Origin: Cellvibrio japonicus Ueda107
GTDB taxonomy: Bacteria; Pseudomonadota; Gammaproteobacteria; Pseudomonadales; Cellvibrionaceae
Direction: 5' to 3'
DNA length: 64,000 nucleotides
Assembly (NCBI RefSeq): GCF_000019225.1
Contig: NC_010995.1
Location: 682,001-746,000, forward strand
Shown here: positions 63,364 through 64,000 of the stretch, piece by piece
Numbering within the stretch: the first letter of the stretch is position 1
Layout: each line of letters opens with the position of its first letter
Translations under genes and position numbers: made by a program
The notes under the pieces: model-generated
Seen by the model: only the letters and a program-made list of their open reading frames with translations
What the model was told of the DNA's origin: nothing
The model's database searches: none

Positions 63364-64000
63364 ATGGGGAATTTTGCTGTCAAACGTAGTTTTGCTGTAT
63401 CGGTCGGATATGCCCTGTCGAATTTGCGCGCGCGCGAACAGGCAAGCAAGTCGCGCGCGCTGATTATCCCACCGGCTATTCCCGGCAGCCTGGGTGATGC
63501 CGCAATGATCTCTGCCTCCACCCGCTGGCTGCGCGATAGCGGTGCTGCACAGGTGGATTTATTGTATGGAGACCAGTGGGACCTGGATGAGCGGATTGAC
63601 CAGCGGATTGCTGCGGAGCGTTTTTTCTATAAGCAATCCCTGTTGCAACAAGCCTTGCTGATTGCGCGCCTGCCGGCCTATTCCGCATTGTATTTTATTG
63701 GGGCCGATGTGATTGACGGCGCCTACAACCCCCAGTCGGTGTGCGCGCGTTTATCGCTGTTGGCGGAAGCGGCCACGCTGGGCAAAAAGGCTACCTTGCT
63801 GGGCGCCAGTTACAACAAGCACCCGGAGGCCAGCACACGCAGTATGCTGCGCGCCCTGCCTGAGTCGGTCACGCTTTGCGCGCGCGATCCGGTATCCCGC
63901 CAGCGCCTGGAGGAAGCACTGGATCGCCCGATACGCCAGGTGGCTGACTTGGCATTCCTGTTAACGCCGCGCACCGATCATCCTGTTGCCATGCGCGCAT
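63364..64000 (+). CDS. Polysaccharide pyruvyl transferase family protein (3' end outside window)
   Basis: The first 212 residues are visible, ATG with GGGAGG 10 bases upstream. Residues ~35-60 hold IIPPAIPGSLGDAAMISAS (family nucleotide-binding start), then YFIGADVIDGAY and LCARDPVSRQRLEEAL, the pattern of PF04230 proteins such as CsaB and WcaK. It would add pyruvate ketals to the exopolysaccharide. It continues past the right edge. Confidence 0.8.
   Translation, partial: MGNFAVKRSFAVSVGYALSNLRAREQASKSRALIIPPAIPGSLGDAAMISASTRWLRDSGAAQVDLLYGDQWDLDERIDQRIAAERFFYKQSLLQQALLIARLPAYSALYFIGADVIDGAYNPQSVCARLSLLAEAATLGKKATLLGASYNKHPEASTRSMLRALPESVTLCARDPVSRQRLEEALDRPIRQVADLAFLLTPRTDHPVAMRA

Overview
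The window looks like chromosomal DNA from a Cellvibrio-like gammaproteobacterium. The signs are moderate G+C, several TonB-dependent receptors, a secreted protein with a carbohydrate-binding-module-like N-terminus, a TtpC-type TonB system and giant rhombosortase-type surface proteins. The taxonomic call is inference.

Layout. (1) 1-3997: minus-strand SpvB/TcdB-N + FG-GAP + RHS secreted protein, running off the left edge. (2) 4290-6596: Fur-box-preceded siderophore-type TonB receptor. (3) 6838-30842: a purine and nucleoside scavenging region of about 24 kb. It holds allantoinase PuuE, a secreted adenosine deaminase, a TonB receptor followed by its own energiser (DUF3450, TtpC, ExbB, ExbD, TonB, TPR protein), a secreted nucleoside phosphorylase and two NUP proteins. 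These are followed by an HpxY-like amidase, an HpxW-like oxamate amidohydrolase, a TauE permease, PucG aminotransferase, adenine deaminase, allantoate amidohydrolase, a purine phosphoribosyltransferase, a cupin and a second deaminase. Four sigma-54-type promoters and a shared 18-bp motif suggest one nitrogen-responsive regulon: purines are taken in through the outer membrane, processed in the periplasm, salvaged, or broken down to ammonia through allantoate, ureidoglycine, oxalurate and oxamate. (4) tRNA-Phe, a membrane-anchored metallophosphoesterase and a PilZ protein.

(5) 34124-50308: a surface locus. It contains a ~3680-residue DUF4347 repeat protein with a GlyGly-CTERM-like tail fused in frame to an outer-membrane barrel, two sulfotransferases, three phage-tail-collar (MdpB-like) proteins, a DUF6916-like protein and a GNAT acetyltransferase, plus a decayed barrel remnant. 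It lacks phage head, capsid or integrase genes and looks like an undescribed surface system. (6) 50525-57538: a translationally coupled operon with TraB/GumN, an ABC pair, a YtrA-type GntR regulator, an S33 peptidase lipoprotein and a NatAB-type ABC pair, preceded by a GTGTAT-N10-ATACAC operator. (7) 57583-60241: GST, DUF4440 and small proteins. (8) 60628-64000: start of an exopolysaccharide cluster behind a sigma-54-type promoter. It has a frameshifted initiating glycosyl-phosphate transferase, an EpsL-like barrel and a pyruvyl transferase cut by the right edge.
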